Source: Dryas octopetala (taxonomy: Eukaryota > Streptophyta > Magnoliopsida > Rosales > Rosaceae). Taken from it: a DNA stretch of 64,000 bases. The stretch lies in the NCBI GenBank assembly GCA_963921425.1, contig OY992840.1:15788621-15852620 (forward strand). The letters are read 5' to 3'. A model generated the notes under the pieces. That model was not told the DNA's origin and did no database searches. It saw nothing but the letters and a program-made list of their open reading frames with translations. The stretch's first letter is position 1, and each line of letters starts with the position of its first letter. Below are positions 22,347-33,460 of this stretch, in pieces. A program made the translations under genes and the position numbers.

Positions 22347-25300
22347 TTGACAATGGATAGCCCAAAGACCCCAGAAACCCTAGAAGATCAAAACCCAGGT
22401 GGTAAAACCCTAGAAGAGGCTTCTGGGTTTTTGGAGTGGAGTGAAAACGGTACCGGGTTGGAATCTTTTTCCAACATTTCGGAGGATGATGGCAAAAGAG
22501 TTGATATTACTGATAATGATGTTGGACTCGGCACTGTGGAAGTGGCAACTCATGTGGTGGAAGCTGAGAAAAGAATTCTAGATGGTATTAAAGGAGAAGA
22601 TTTGGGATTGGGTATGGATGCTATGTCTGGTGTCCAAAGGAGTTGCTTGAATGGTGTTGGGGGTGGGGAGGCTTGTTTGGTCATTGGTGAGGTTGGTGGG
22701 GAAGATGAGACTCATATGGGCTTCAAACAATCGCAATCAGAAAAGGAAAATGGCGTTCAAAAGGGTTCAGTGGAGTCACAATCATATGGGCACTTCGAGG
22801 GTTTGGGTGGCTATGACAGTGAAGATGATGGAGTTGAGGAGATGGTTGAACATGATGGAGTTGAGGAGATGGTTGAAGATGATGGAGTTGAGAAGATGGT
22901 TGAAGATGATGGAAAGAATGAAGACAAAACATTGGGATCAAATGGAATTGACTCAGCTATGATTGATACAGCTAGCAAGAAGATAGAAGTTTCTGGTGAT
23001 GGTATATCGCTGTTTGTGGATTTTAGTGGCCCTACAACAGGATTTATTGAAGATGATCTTGATGTGGCAAGTTGTCCTGGGTTTGCAAGCAAGGAAAACG
23101 TAGAAGAATTTGGAGATGATGAACAGGAGAAGGGTATTGATTATCGAGATTATGATTTTTTTGTGGGTGATATAGTATGGGTGAAAACCAAATCTCAGAC
23201 ATGGTGGCCAGGAAAAATTTATGACCCTGTAGATGCATCAAAGTATGGTGTGAGTAGTGACCGAGGGGGCTGTTTGCTGGTTGGTTATTTTGGGATGATT
23301 CATGTTGCTTGGTGCCATCCGTACCAACTAAAGCCTTTTCATGAGTACTTTGAGCAGATGGCCGGGCAAAGCAAAGCTAGAATATTCCTTGGAGCTGTAG
23401 AGAAGGCTCTCGAAGAGTTTGGTGGGAATGTAAAATTGAATATGACTTGTATGTGTGTTTTGAAAGAAAGTCAATCATCAGTTGGTGATGCAGCATCTGA
23501 GGAAGGAGTTCCAGTGCCTGAGCGGAAATCTGGTGAACTTGGTGAATTTTCAGTTACTCATTTTGATTCTGCCGAGTTTCTTGCACATCTCAAAAATCTT
23601 GCACAGGTTGTTTCCATGGGTGGCATGCTTGATTTTACTGTCACACGGAGTCGATTATCAGCCTTCTACCGCTCCATAGGGCACAGCCAGCTGCCAATGC
23701 ATCTACTTCGGGAAACAAATGATGCTGAAGACAGTGCTGATTACTGGTCAATGGCTAAAAGCAAAGTTGGCATTCAGGTTGGATATGGAGATACTGAGAT
23801 AGCTAAAGAGCATTTGCAAAGCATGCCATTAACTACCTTGCAGGAGCAATCAGACGATAAAGTTTTATATCAAGAGAATGAAGGGTTAGCCAAGGTTTTT
23901 GGTGGGGACAATGCTGCTGATAAAGGTTTCATCGCAAGTTCAAAATTCAGGAAGAGAAAGATGAAGAGGGATTCTGAAGTTGACGATGGCAACCATCATG
24001 TTCAGAGTCTTAAGACCGGCCTCTTGATAACTCCAGCAACAAAAGAGAGCAATGCTTCCAGTGCAGAAAATGGTGATGATGAGAATGAGGGAATGACTGA
24101 AAAAGGCATTGAGTCAAGAGAACGGAAGAAGAGCAGGTACTTGTCTTACCCATACATAAACTGGGAGCAGAAAGGATTGTCTGCTGAAACAGACGACCAC
24201 AAAGTTTTGAAAGCTACACATGAAGGAGTGGCTGCAAATATTGGTGCTGGCCAATCTAGTGGGCCACCTTCTAATTTTAAATGTAGTGGTGAGAAGTTCT
24301 GGAAAAAATGGTATAGAAGGTTTACAGGTGTGAGTAATAAATCTGGTAATTCAAAGTTAGAAAATGCTTCCTCTGCTGACTTGCTTTCTGAAATCTGCTC
24401 TACAGCTGTCAACTGCCTATATCCAAACGAAAATAAAACATTTGATTCAGTTGGCTGGTTTTTTTCTAGATTCAGGGTTTCAGTATTTCATGACGAATCT
24501 ATTTGTGAAATCTATGGTAGCAATGTGGCTGATCTGGATGAGGATAAAGATGCTGAACCCCGCCTGTTGGAATATAGTGGTCAGAAGGAGACTAAATCTG
24601 TGCCAAAGAAGAGAAATAAAAAGGTAAATTTGAAGCATTCAATGGGTGAAGATACTGCCAACATGCCAAATTTAATTCAAAGCACTGCAACTGCTGGACA
24701 GGTTGTCAATGGACCTGATACATGTCTGAAAACACACAAGAAAAGAGGACGACCAAATTTGGGAAGATCGAAGACCAAGTCCCTTTCTGGGCTGTCAGAT
24801 GTGAATATAAGCATTTCCACTGATAGCTTTTTGGTACAAGATCCCTTGAATATAGGCCCTCTCCAGCCTTGTGGTAAACCTAAGCGAAAGTATAGAAAGA
24901 AGGAGGAACGAGCAGGTCCAATGTGTCTGCAGACTAAACAAACAACTGGCATACCAGATTTGAATTGGAGCAATGCTCCACCTAATCTTCTCGGTGATGA
25001 CCAACAGGTTATTGGCCATGCTACTTCTGAAGGTAAAGTTGGGCTAGAAAATAGATTGGGGAATGAAACTGCTTCAGAGCATTCAAAATTTGGTATCACT
25101 ACTGGCTTAGTAGATGTGAATGTAAACAATGGGAAACCTGGTACATTGGTTGTTGATCTGCGTGTTCCTAATCCAGCTTTGGCATGCCTGGAATCTAAAC
25201 AGGTTACCGGCCTGCTCTCTGTTGAAGGTAGGCCTGCACCGAAAAAGAGAAAGAGAAAGGAGAAAGCAGAGTCAAAGCATCCAGCTGATGGCATCCCGGA

Positions 25301-25964
25301 TTTGAATGGAAATAGTGCTGAATTCAACTCAGTTGGAAAGGAATTTCAGGAGTTCAATGGCCTTACACCTCCAATTAAACCTGAGCGGAAGAAGAGGAGG
25401 AGAAAAGGAGAAGCTATACAGATAAATTACGGTAAAATGCAGGCTACTGAAAAGGGTCTAGGCACTGCTCTTCTCTTGACCTTTGCCCCAGGAGTTCCAA
25501 TGCCTTCAAAAGATGATTTAATTTCAACATTTTGTCGGTTCGGACCCTTGAAGGAATCGGATACACAGTTGTTAAAAGATCCTTGTAGCGCACATGTTGT
25601 ATTCATGGAAAGTGCTGATGCTGGAGAAGCATTTCGGAGTCTAGAGAAGGACAACCCTTTTGGTGCAAACCTTGTTAATTACAGGCTCTTTCATCTTCCA
25701 TCTCTGCCAAGGGTTTTAGCAGCACCAGGCTGGTCCTCTCCCACAAGTGTACCCTCTCCCTCTGCCCAGAGATTGTTGACTCCTATAAAAGCACCTGGCA
25801 AGGCGCCTCGCCTTGACTTCATAAGGCAGAATCTTCAGATGATGACTTCAATGCTGGAAAAGTCAGGCGACAATCTTTCTCCAGAGATGAGGGCCAAACT
25901 GGAGTGTGAAATTAAAGGCCTCCTGAAGAAGGTGAGCTCCATGGGTGGTTCTTCCTCTTCTTAG
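22347..25964 (+). CDS. PWWP domain-containing protein, nuclear, 1205 residues
   Basis: Single uninterrupted coding exon. The PWWP domain spans about residues 268-340 ([19 protein letters not shown], then [13 protein letters not shown]); PWWP domains bind methylated histone tails and DNA. The N-terminal region is acidic with a 9-residue repeat ([13 protein letters not shown], about 160-190). The middle to C-terminal part has several Lys/Arg clusters that look like nuclear localisation signals ([27 protein letters not shown]) and two copies of GIPDLN (about 868 and 982). Residues about 1038-1120 resemble an RRM-like fold ([21 protein letters not shown], then [15 protein letters not shown]), as in plant PDP-type PWWP proteins. 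The tail ([20 protein letters not shown]) is helical. A chromatin role is inferred. Such proteins are often database-labelled 'ATM' because Arabidopsis ATM is annotated with a PWWP region; this protein has no kinase domain and ends at its own stop. The start ATG follows a probable leader intron; an ATG two codons later is the alternative. Confidence 0.9.
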   Translation: MTMDSPKTPETLEDQNPGGKTLEEASGFLEWSENGTGLESFSNISEDDGKRVDITDNDVGLGTVEVATHVVEAEKRILDGIKGEDLGLGMDAMSGVQRSCLNGVGGGEACLVIGEVGGEDETHMGFKQSQSEKENGVQKGSVESQSYGHFEGLGGYDSEDDGVEEMVEHDGVEEMVEDDGVEKMVEDDGKNEDKTLGSNGIDSAMIDTASKKIEVSGDGISLFVDFSGPTTGFIEDDLDVASCPGFASKENVEEFGDDEQEKGIDYRDYDFFVGDIVWVKTKSQTWWPGKIYDPVDASKYGVSSDRGGCLLVGYFGMIHVAWCHPYQLKPFHEYFEQMAGQSKARIFLGAVEKALEEFGGNVKLNMTCMCVLKESQSSVGDAASEEGVPVPERKSGELGEFSVTHFDSAEFLAHLKNLAQVVSMGGMLDFTVTRSRLSAFYRSIGHSQLPMHLLRETNDAEDSADYWSMAKSKVGIQVGYGDTEIAKEHLQSMPLTTLQEQSDDKVLYQENEGLAKVFGGDNAADKGFIASSKFRKRKMKRDSEVDDGNHHVQSLKTGLLITPATKESNASSAENGDDENEGMTEKGIESRERKKSRYLSYPYINWEQKGLSAETDDHKVLKATHEGVAANIGAGQSSGPPSNFKCSGEKFWKKWYRRFTGVSNKSGNSKLENASSADLLSEICSTAVNCLYPNENKTFDSVGWFFSRFRVSVFHDESICEIYGSNVADLDEDKDAEPRLLEYSGQKETKSVPKKRNKKVNLKHSMGEDTANMPNLIQSTATAGQVVNGPDTCLKTHKKRGRPNLGRSKTKSLSGLSDVNISISTDSFLVQDPLNIGPLQPCGKPKRKYRKKEERAGPMCLQTKQTTGIPDLNWSNAPPNLLGDDQQVIGHATSEGKVGLENRLGNETASEHSKFGITTGLVDVNVNNGKPGTLVVDLRVPNPALACLESKQVTGLLSVEGRPAPKKRKRKEKAESKHPADGIPDLNGNSAEFNSVGKEFQEFNGLTPPIKPERKKRRRKGEAIQINYGKMQATEKGLGTALLLTFAPGVPMPSKDDLISTFCRFGPLKESDTQLLKDPCSAHVVFMESADAGEAFRSLEKDNPFGANLVNYRLFHLPSLPRVLAAPGWSSPTSVPSPSAQRLLTPIKAPGKAPRLDFIRQNLQMMTSMLEKSGDNLSPEMRAKLECEIKGLLKKVSSMGGSSSS
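22824..22914 (+). repeat. 27-bp in-frame tandem repeat within the PWWP gene
   Basis: Just over three units of 'gatgatggagttgaggagat' plus 'ggttgaa', encoding acidic repeats of the type DDGVEEMVE. The units differ by a few bases, which suggests recent expansion by replication slippage. Confidence 0.85.
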
Positions 25965-26912
25965 TTAGAACGGTAGGTTATGGAATCTTTATATAGGTTG
26001 TTTGTAAATTTAGCGACTCCATGGGAAGGCTCTGTTGGTGGTGTTGATGTTAAAGTTGGAACCTCCGTAATTTATTACAATGACTAGCTGCATTGGAAGG
26101 AACCTTATGTATCTTATTAATTTGGTTTCGCTTTATTTACCTCTCTCTCTCTCTCTCTCTCCAGAGTCCAGTATGAACCCAGTTCTTCTATTTTTCCACA
26201 ATGTGAATGAAGCTCGGTTTAAACAGGTAGCGTTGTGTTTTTATTGTTCTTTATAACAAAAAAGGTAGGAATGTAGGATGTTTTGGACCTTTGGTTTCCC
26301 TTTTGAGACCATTATTTTCTATTTTTGGCCAAGTTGAAGTGTTGTTTTTCAATGCCAGGTGTTTCAATGATCAGTTACTATGAAAAGTTTCCATGATGTT
26401 CACATAACATTTTTTCTTTGGTTCGAGATGTTCACAACTTCACATAACATGCGCACACGTAACTCATCTCAATGCCCTCTATTGTCTTTGTTTGATACTT
26501 GGGCGACTGTTCTTTATATGACTAGCTACCCTATTCCTATGTTGACCAAGAAATCTTTCTTTCTCTGCCCATCTGGAGAATAACATTCATTTGTTTATGA
26601 CGTACAAAGTAGCAATTGTATATGCATTTTTTTTTTCTATACAACAAAGAACAATTGTTTTGATACCATGAAGAAAATTGGAACTTCACGCATATAATCA
26701 ATTAACAATAGAAAAAGAGGTCCAAGACCTTTATAAATACTTAGCCAATACTATATTTTTCTAATATGGGAGACATTCTCACAATTGACATGTATTAATA
26801 ATTTCTCTAGATGTAAATGCATATGTAACTGCATAATAACTAATTCAATGTCGTTATGCAAAATAAGGGTTTTAACGTTCAATAATTGGCCTCTTTTTCT
26901 GCATGTGGAGAT
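25965..26912. other. PWWP 3' region with a CT microsatellite and repeat copy A
   Basis: A CT run lies at about 26142-26162. Positions 26359-26545 are a diverged direct copy of 27925-28068 (shared blocks 'gtttccatgatgttcacata' and 'tttgatacttgg'). No gene was found. Confidence 0.5.
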
Positions 26913-27748
26913 TAGATATGGCAATGGGGCGAGACTAGACTTACCATTACCATCCTTGTCCTGCCAGTAAATGAGAACCACATCGGTATGCGGAGTCTTA
27001 ATACTTTATACTTAAAAAAAAATCTTTATTAAAAAATTTTATTATATTTTATTCACCTGAATTTTGAGTTTCATCTCACTTTACTACCTAAAAAAAATTG
27101 TGTCAATTTATCATATGAATTCAACATTTGTTGCAATGTACCACCTCTCACCTCTGACTCATTTTATCTAAAATTTTGTTAAAAATAAAAGTGTTTTGGT
27201 CTCTTCAAATCAGTTTTTTTATTGTGTCAAAGCTAATAAAGTGTCAAAAATCTTTTTTTTTTTTTTTTTTTTTCTAATAATAGGAACTTGAAAAAAACCA
27301 AAACTCTTATTTTTAACAAAAGTTTAGAAGAGTTTTAACAAAAGTTTAGACAAAATTAGCTTAGAGGTGGTACATTGCAACAAATTTATAATTTAGGTGG
27401 TAAATTAACACAATTTTTTTTAGATAGTGAAGTAAGATTGAGCTCGGGTAAAATGAAAAAAAGCCTTATTAGAATGATACAAAACCAACATAAATACATA
27501 ATGTACTTAATAAATACACTAGCAATCATATTATAGTATAACATAAACCATAAAAATAACACTATTAAATGTAAAAGACAAACAAAAGTTGAAATTGAAA
27601 ACTAACTATAAAAATATATATGTATAAATGTATAATATATTTATTTATATTTATAAAATTAAACGGGGTGGAGAGTGGTATCCCTGTTCCTAAACCATTA
27701 GGGGTGGGGCTATGCGGGAATCGGATTTGTGAGAGAATGCCATCCCTA
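26913..27748. mobile_element. Possible decayed hAT-like element
   Basis: The ends are short imperfect inverted repeats: TAGATATGGCAATGGGG on the left and, on the reverse strand, TAGGGATGGCATTCTC on the right. These resemble hAT-family MITE termini. No target duplication was found and the interior has no transposase. A separate foldback lies inside at about 27046-27456. Confidence 0.35.
27046..27456. mobile_element. Foldback MITE
   Basis: The arms are inverted, diverged copies sharing CTAAAAAAAATTGTGT and TTTGTTGCAATGTACCACCT. They are separated by a centre with a T run at about 27248-27272. It is non-coding. Confidence 0.6.
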
Positions 27749-28474
27749 CCGGAGGGTATAGTGGTTGTAGTAGGCTAAGGATGTTCCATAAACAACATAG
27801 TTATGGCTCATTCAGTATGAAGACGAAACTTAGTTGCTCATGCCAAGGAATTAGCAATTAAACTTTGCTTTGTCTATTTCTGGGTCTGTGATTTTGTTGA
27901 TTTTTGTTAATCATATTTCAAGCAAGCATTGTTTCAATGATGAGTTACTATGACAAGTTTCCATGATGTTCACATAACATGCACATATGCAAGTCATCTC
28001 AATGCCTCTATCTCTTGTTTGATACTTGGCGACTCATTTTTATATGACTTGCTACCCTATTTAACAAGGAAATGCAACCCCCACCAACTCAAAAAATATA
28101 GCGGATCAGCTATCAAACAACCAAGCTTTTGGTGAACATGGATATATTGCCAATACTCTTTCTGTGAATGTGGGAATATAGAGGTCATACAAGTCTTTTG
28201 GTGTTTGAGCTTATTTTAATTCTTTTGAAGACAATCCAAATTTTGCAGCATCAATTGGAAAATTTAATTCAAACCAAGCTTTGCAGAAAAATGTCCACAC
28301 ATTATTATTTCTTCATATCTATTTTGACAATGGCTACTGGTAATCCATCCTCAATACAAAATTCATCTTCTGAAAGTTGCAAAGAACTTCCTGAGATTTG
28401 AACAGAAACAACATTGTAAATCATTTCAGCAACACAACATCACATAACCAACAACATCAAACAACTCCGTAATG
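27749..28474. other. Intergenic DNA with repeat copy B, and the L12 3' flank
   Basis: 27925-28068 is the second copy of the segment at 26359-26545. The last few hundred bases before 28475 are downstream of the minus-strand L12 gene and probably include its 3' UTR. No other gene was found. Confidence 0.5.
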
Positions 28475-29056
28475 TTACTCCATAACAGCAACTCCTCCAG
28501 CAGCCTTTATTTTCTCAATTATTTCATTTGCTTCCTCTTTGGTAACCCCTTGTTTCAGCACACAAGGAACCTTCTCAACAAGATCTTTAGCCTCCTTCAA
28601 TCCCAAACTGGTAAAAGCCCTGACTTCCTTGATCACCTTGATTTTCGCAGCTGCTTCAAACTTCTCCAACTTCACATCAAATGCTGTTTTCTCCACCTTC
28701 TTCTCCTCAGCCTTTGACCCACCAGTTGGCCCTCCCTGTGAACCCAAGTCCAAACCTTCCATTGATATGGGCTGCAGCTTGGGATGCCTTAGCCTCTCCA
28801 TGAGAGTAGGGCCAATTTGGCAGCGTTCTTCAGGGGGCAGTGCTGCAATTCGTTCAGCAAGCTGAATGATTTTATCTGAAGGTGGAGGTCTAGGGCCATA
28901 TGGGTAATAGAATGCTGGATATTTGTACTTTTTTGGCTTGGCCTTGGGATCCCTGGGAACAAAATCAGGTTGGAAGGCACGAAACTGCAGAGGACCAGTT
29001 ATTTCACGTAGAGTGGGACAAGCACGAAAAGATCTAGCAAGTGCAATGAGCTTCAT
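28475..29056 (-). CDS. Mitochondrial ribosomal protein L7/L12
   Basis: Stalk protein of the large mitochondrial ribosomal subunit; the C-terminal domain recruits translation factors. One coding exon of 193 residues. The first ~30 residues are basic and hydrophobic, as in a mitochondrial targeting peptide ([19 protein letters not shown]). A plant-specific linker follows ([20 protein letters not shown]). The L7/L12 C-terminal domain covers about 124-193, with the signature [20 protein letters not shown] and the end [19 protein letters not shown] chose the start at the Met of MKLIAL because targeting begins there; the frame is open a little further upstream without a better ATG. The leader appears to contain an intron (29136-29724). 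Upstream are motifs common in genes for mitochondrial proteins. Which of the plant L7/L12 paralogues this corresponds to was not resolved. Confidence 0.9.
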   Translation of the reverse strand: MKLIALARSFRACPTLREITGPLQFRAFQPDFVPRDPKAKPKKYKYPAFYYPYGPRPPPSDKIIQLAERIAALPPEERCQIGPTLMERLRHPKLQPISMEGLDLGSQGGPTGGSKAEEKKVEKTAFDVKLEKFEAAAKIKVIKEVRAFTSLGLKEAKDLVEKVPCVLKQGVTKEEANEIIEKIKAAGGVAVME

Positions 29057-29135
29057 GGTTTTTTGGGTCAGTGAAAAAAATGCCTCATAGAATGGAGAAA
29101 GCTGAAAAAAGCTGTTATCTGCATCAACCAAGTAG

Positions 29136-29724
29136 CTGCAACATTGGGTGTAACTAAAAGAGGGCTTCCTTTGTATTTAGAACAATTTGAATTGCATGGG
29201 CAATGTTGAGACTTGAGAACTCCCTTGTCTGGAGGGGAAAGAAAATTTCAATTAGCAAAGGAAATACCATTGCTTTTCATTGATACCAAACCACACACAT
29301 GTTTCATTATACATTTGTTGTATTCAATCCTTGTACACACTGGTTTAGTCTACGCCTTAAGACTCATTCTATATGTTCAATATACAGATTTAACAAAAAG
29401 AAAGCAACAAGAAACAAGAAAAATGATAGAGAACTCAAATGGGCATTTACACAAACATGTAGTGTGACAAACTGAAATCAATGGCAATGACTCATATAAA
29501 ACGAACAAATTTCCCAGAAAAGAAAATTGAAATGCCATCCACATATAAGCCAATATTAAGATACCCCATTAGCTGAGCATCCTCATTGTAAGCGTTTTTA
29601 CACTCAAACTGATCTCTTCTAACTACAAACCGTAAATTTTGGGTTTTCATAAAACTCAAAACCCCCTCAAGAAAACCCCAAAGCATACAAAAGATTTAAC
29701 AGAAACCATATGAAAGAAACTCAC
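29136..29724 (-). other. Probable 5' UTR intron of the L7/L12 gene
   Basis: On the minus strand the sequence reads GCGGTG/GTGAGTTTC at the donor (29724 downwards) and TTGCAG/CTACTTGG at the acceptor (29136). The intron would join a leader exon at about 29725-29800 to the coding exon. No gene is seen inside it. Confidence 0.6.
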
Positions 29725-29799
29725 CACCGCAGCTTTATAAATGTGAGCCGCCAACTCCAAGACAGTGAACTGAGGCAAAGAGACCAAAACGGCGAGAGA

Positions 29800-29945
29800 T
29801 GAGTATCGATGCGTGCACCGTGAACGTATATAATATTCGGGTCGGGTCACGATTTGGCTCAAAATGATATCTTATGAAATGGATTTGCCTGTTTAGCCCA
29901 GTGTTTGTAGGCTAAAAGACATAATGGTCCACCCAGTGGCCCAAC
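29800..29945 (-). promoter_or_regulatory. L7/L12 promoter with site II elements
   Basis: On the minus strand a TATA-like string (ATTATATACG) lies near 29826-29835. TGGGCT (29895-29900) and TGGGCC (29938-29943) lie further upstream. TGGGCY 'site II' motifs are known TCP-binding sites in plant promoters of mitochondrial and ribosomal protein genes. Confidence 0.5.
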
Positions 29946-31489
29946 GTTCTCTCCCAACCCAATTACGCAAACCCAACAGTGCACAGGTAAGGCAAGCACG
30001 ATAACATGCCAATTGAAATTTTTATTATTATTATTTTTAATTTATTTGCCATATACGAAAATGTGGTTACAGATAGAGGAGATTTCTTATTTTATTTTTA
30101 TTTTTAAAATTTTTGGTGGCTAAAGTATAGAAGGAGACTAGGAGTTGACTTATCCAAAACAATAAGTATGTCATATTTTCATGGTAAATGGCAGCAGTAC
30201 GTTATAATCTTCAAGGAAAAAAAAAACATACAAATCTAATTCAGTATTGATATTGCTCTCGAATTAATTGACTAAACTCAACAGATGACCAGATTAGAAT
30301 AATTGCTTAATGATACAAATGCCGCCTTTATGTACCAGACTTATATATAGATGTGGTATTAACTTTATTTAAACTTTACATATTCATAATTTGTATGGAG
30401 TCGCATAACTACAACAAAGTAATTAATACGCTTTGTCCATATAAAACCAGTCCATGATTAGAGTGTTAGGAAATAAAAACTTACAGTTTTTAGGAGATAA
30501 AATGATAATTTTTAGATTAATTGGAATGATTGGAAGAGATAACTAGTTATCTGATCAATTTATGGGGTATAAACTTACATTACTTCGGTCAGAACACTTA
30601 TTTAAACAGAGTTATTTTCTTTCTAATTAGTTTTATTAATTTTTCATTGAGTCACTAGCCTCGCACCCAGATCATATATATATATGCTGTCAATGATACT
30701 AGCTTTTCCTGAGTTCCTAACTGAGAGAGAGAGAGAAAGAGAGAGAGATATCTTTTTTTCTTCTCCTTCCATATGTACCAACAATCAGAGCCTCGATCAG
30801 GGTTTACAATGGAGTCACATGGCTATAGTTAGTTTTGCTAGTTTTGCTAGTTTTGCTTTCACTGAAAACTCGGCTTTGCTCTCCTTTAATTTTTGCCTCT
30901 AAGCATTCCCAAGTCCCAACCACGAAGACAGTTTAAAACCACTTTATCATAATAACTTAATCACTCGATCTCCTTCCAACATGCAGACAACGCAGCACAT
31001 AAAGTTCAGAACTTCAGACTAATAAAGTACTAAACAAAACATTTTATTTACACTAAAAAAGAGTACTACTATATCCTCCTCGGTATTACCACCAAATCTT
31101 GGACCTTTGAATTAATGTCTTGCACTTGCAGCCAAACAGTAGTACAACAAATTAGAAGAAAGAAAAAGACCCACTAAAGAAACAAAAATACAAACCACCC
31201 AATCATATTGCACCAAAGGCAGTACTCATTTTTGGACTCTCCAGGTTCCCATTCACACTCTGTCCTTGTTAAGTCAATAAAGTTGAAAGCAAGATCGACC
31301 ACCTTAGTTCTTACATGGAAACACAAAGAAATTAAAACCCTTTCCACCAAAAAAGGCATACATGCATATACTTATATAAAACTAGCTAGTAGTACTAGAA
31401 CTAGTAGTAGTAGTAGTTGATGAATAACCTACTCTACTTAATGCATGCAGATGATCGATAATATATTAATTGAAGTCACTAATTAAATT
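29946..31489. other. Intergenic DNA between L7/L12 and the Dof gene
   Basis: AT-rich. There is a GA-rich microsatellite at about 30722-30749 and a short 'gttttgcta' repeat at about 30834-30860. The part next to 31490 probably includes the Dof 3' UTR. No gene was seen. Confidence 0.5.
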
Positions 31490-33128
31490 TTAGACTAGTG
31501 GATTTGTTGTGGAGGGACCATAATTGTTCATCATGCCGGAACTCCAAGAGCCTAGACCATTGAGGTACCCTTGGTCTTGCCACTCAAGGGACAAGTGCTT
31601 AGTGTTGGGCTTCACATCCATGCCATGATTAATTTGATGATCCTCATGATTTGCTTCATATGGTAACATCAATCTCTGGCAAGTGTCCATGAAATTACTC
31701 CCATTATTATTCCCATGATCAAGGGACATCCCAAATGGAGAGCAAAGACCATGAAAGCTTGGTTCCATTCCATGACTCATATTTCCAAGCCCACCCACCA
31801 TGCCCAAATCAGCACCACCACTCCCCATAAAATCATAATTCCTAGAATTCCCCACTATAGCCTCCAATTTACTCTCCATAAAATCAATGGGCCTTGGGTT
31901 CTCAAGCATCCCATTGTTGTACCGGCTATCCATGAAGCTAGGGTTTCCGGTGCCTTGACCCCCAAGCAACCCATTAAACTGCGAAAATTGCATCTGATCC
32001 GGAAATGAAAGGTGGAGATCGGTGGGGTTGTGATGATGAGAAGACGATCCGGGATGGTTTTGATTAACAATCGACGGATTGTTAGCATGATCATTTGGTT
32101 TTTTGGAGGCAGATGATGAAACTTTCTTGTTCTTTCGACACCCGCCACCCACAGGGATGTTCCTCAGGGTGCCGCCTTTGGTCCAGTACCTTCTACAAGT
32201 CTTGCAAAAGTAGCGAGGCTGAGAGAGGCTGTAGTTGTTGTAGTAGCAAAACTTGGTGTGTGTGGAGTCACACCTAGGGCACTTGAGGGCTTGGTCGTGT
32301 TGGGGCCTCAGCCTCCTCTCTATCAAGGGCCTTGAACATGTTAACATGTCACCAGATAATGGTGAGGAAGAATCCATTGGAGACTCCTCGTGAATCGTTC
32401 CCTGCTGACATATATAGAAAAGAATAATTTTAGGACGAGACATTCTTTGTCGTTTCAGATATAGATTATCAATCGATCAAATAATGCTAGGAGAGGGACT
32501 TGACATTTTGGAATTGATTAATGCAGCTTAGGACACACATATCCCGAGACGTGCTTCATTACATTCCATATTTAGAAAAAGTTGGAACTTACTGGAAGTC
32601 TGGAACTCTATTTTCATCAAATTATTGTTGAATTTAAGCAAATTTGTCATGGGAAAAACAAGGAAGTCTATGTAGCTAAATACCCTTCTTCTGTTCATGA
32701 ATGTGGTTGTCATTCATCATCACTAGCAAGCTAGCTAATGGAATTTTCAATGACATTGCTAATTAGTGTTATCTCCTTAATTAAGATATACTTAATAGCC
32801 GTGACTGTTTATATTAGGGGTTGCTCACGGGGGATTTCAGTATATATAGTTCTTTGCATTAAGGTGAGAATTCATGACTAAAAAGCATTGATTGGTCACA
32901 TATATAAAAATGGAGCTAGCTAGCTGATCACACTTAGCTAAGAGCATTATAATTAAATGAAACAAAAATGGAGCATTTAGTGGTCATGATATATCGATGA
33001 TGATGGAACATATATATATATATATATATAGTGATCGATCAACATTTAAGTAGTCTTCAAAATTAAGCACAACTTACCTGTAGCCAGTCAGGTGAATCCA
33101 TGCAAACTTGCAGAGAACTATGACCCAT
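31490..33128 (-). CDS. DOF5.6: Dof zinc-finger transcription factor, DOF5.6/HCA2-like
   Basis: Plant-specific nuclear DNA-binding factor recognising AAAG cores. Two coding exons on the minus strand: 33128-33078 (17 codons) and 32401-31490, giving 320 residues. The Dof domain spans about 56-110, with zinc ligands Cys58, Cys61, Cys83 and Cys86 in the exact CX2CX21CX2C spacing ([40 protein letters not shown]). The short first exon encodes [14 protein letters not shown], which resembles the N-terminus of Arabidopsis DOF5.6 (HCA2), a regulator of interfascicular cambium and vascular development. I chose the upstream ATG at 33128 for this reason; the second ATG at 33101 would drop nine residues. 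The rest is Asn/Gly/Met-rich and low in structure, usual for the family. The intron (32402-33077) has consensus splice sites and a TA run near 33010-33029. Orthology rests on recalled sequence. Confidence 0.88.
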
Positions 33129-33460
33129 CAAAGAAACTATTAATCAAACCCAGATGAGCGAGCGAGTAATTAGCTAGACAAAACACAATTGAACAACTTT
33201 AAACAAGCTTTTTCTTCATACACTCTTCATTTCCTTAGCTCTCAGTTTCACTAAGTAAACCGGTGAGAGAGAGAGAGAGAGAGTAAGAGAGTACTTAAGA
33301 GAACCAGAGTGTTAAGAAACTGAGGGAAGTGAGAATGTGGTTTCTAATTGTGGGGGGTTGGGTTGGTGTGGAACTATATAACAAGGAAGAAAAAGGCAGT
33401 GTGTTGAGTAGCAGCAGCTAGCTACTCTATGCAGAGGGTAACGGTGTAAACACCGTCGGT
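33129..33460 (-). promoter_or_regulatory. Dof gene leader and promoter
   Basis: A GA run at 33264-33285 (CT-rich on the gene strand) lies in the probable 5' UTR. A TATA-like string (GTTATATAG on the minus strand) lies at about 33373-33382, placing transcription start near 33340. No uORF was examined in detail. Confidence 0.45.

Noticed and set aside
24677..25327. 216-residue minus-strand open frame
   Set aside because: Antisense shadow of the PWWP coding exon.
22347..25964. Calling the PWWP gene 'ATM', as databases sometimes do
   Set aside because: It has no HEAT, FAT or kinase sequence and ends at its own stop; the true ATM start is at 45906.
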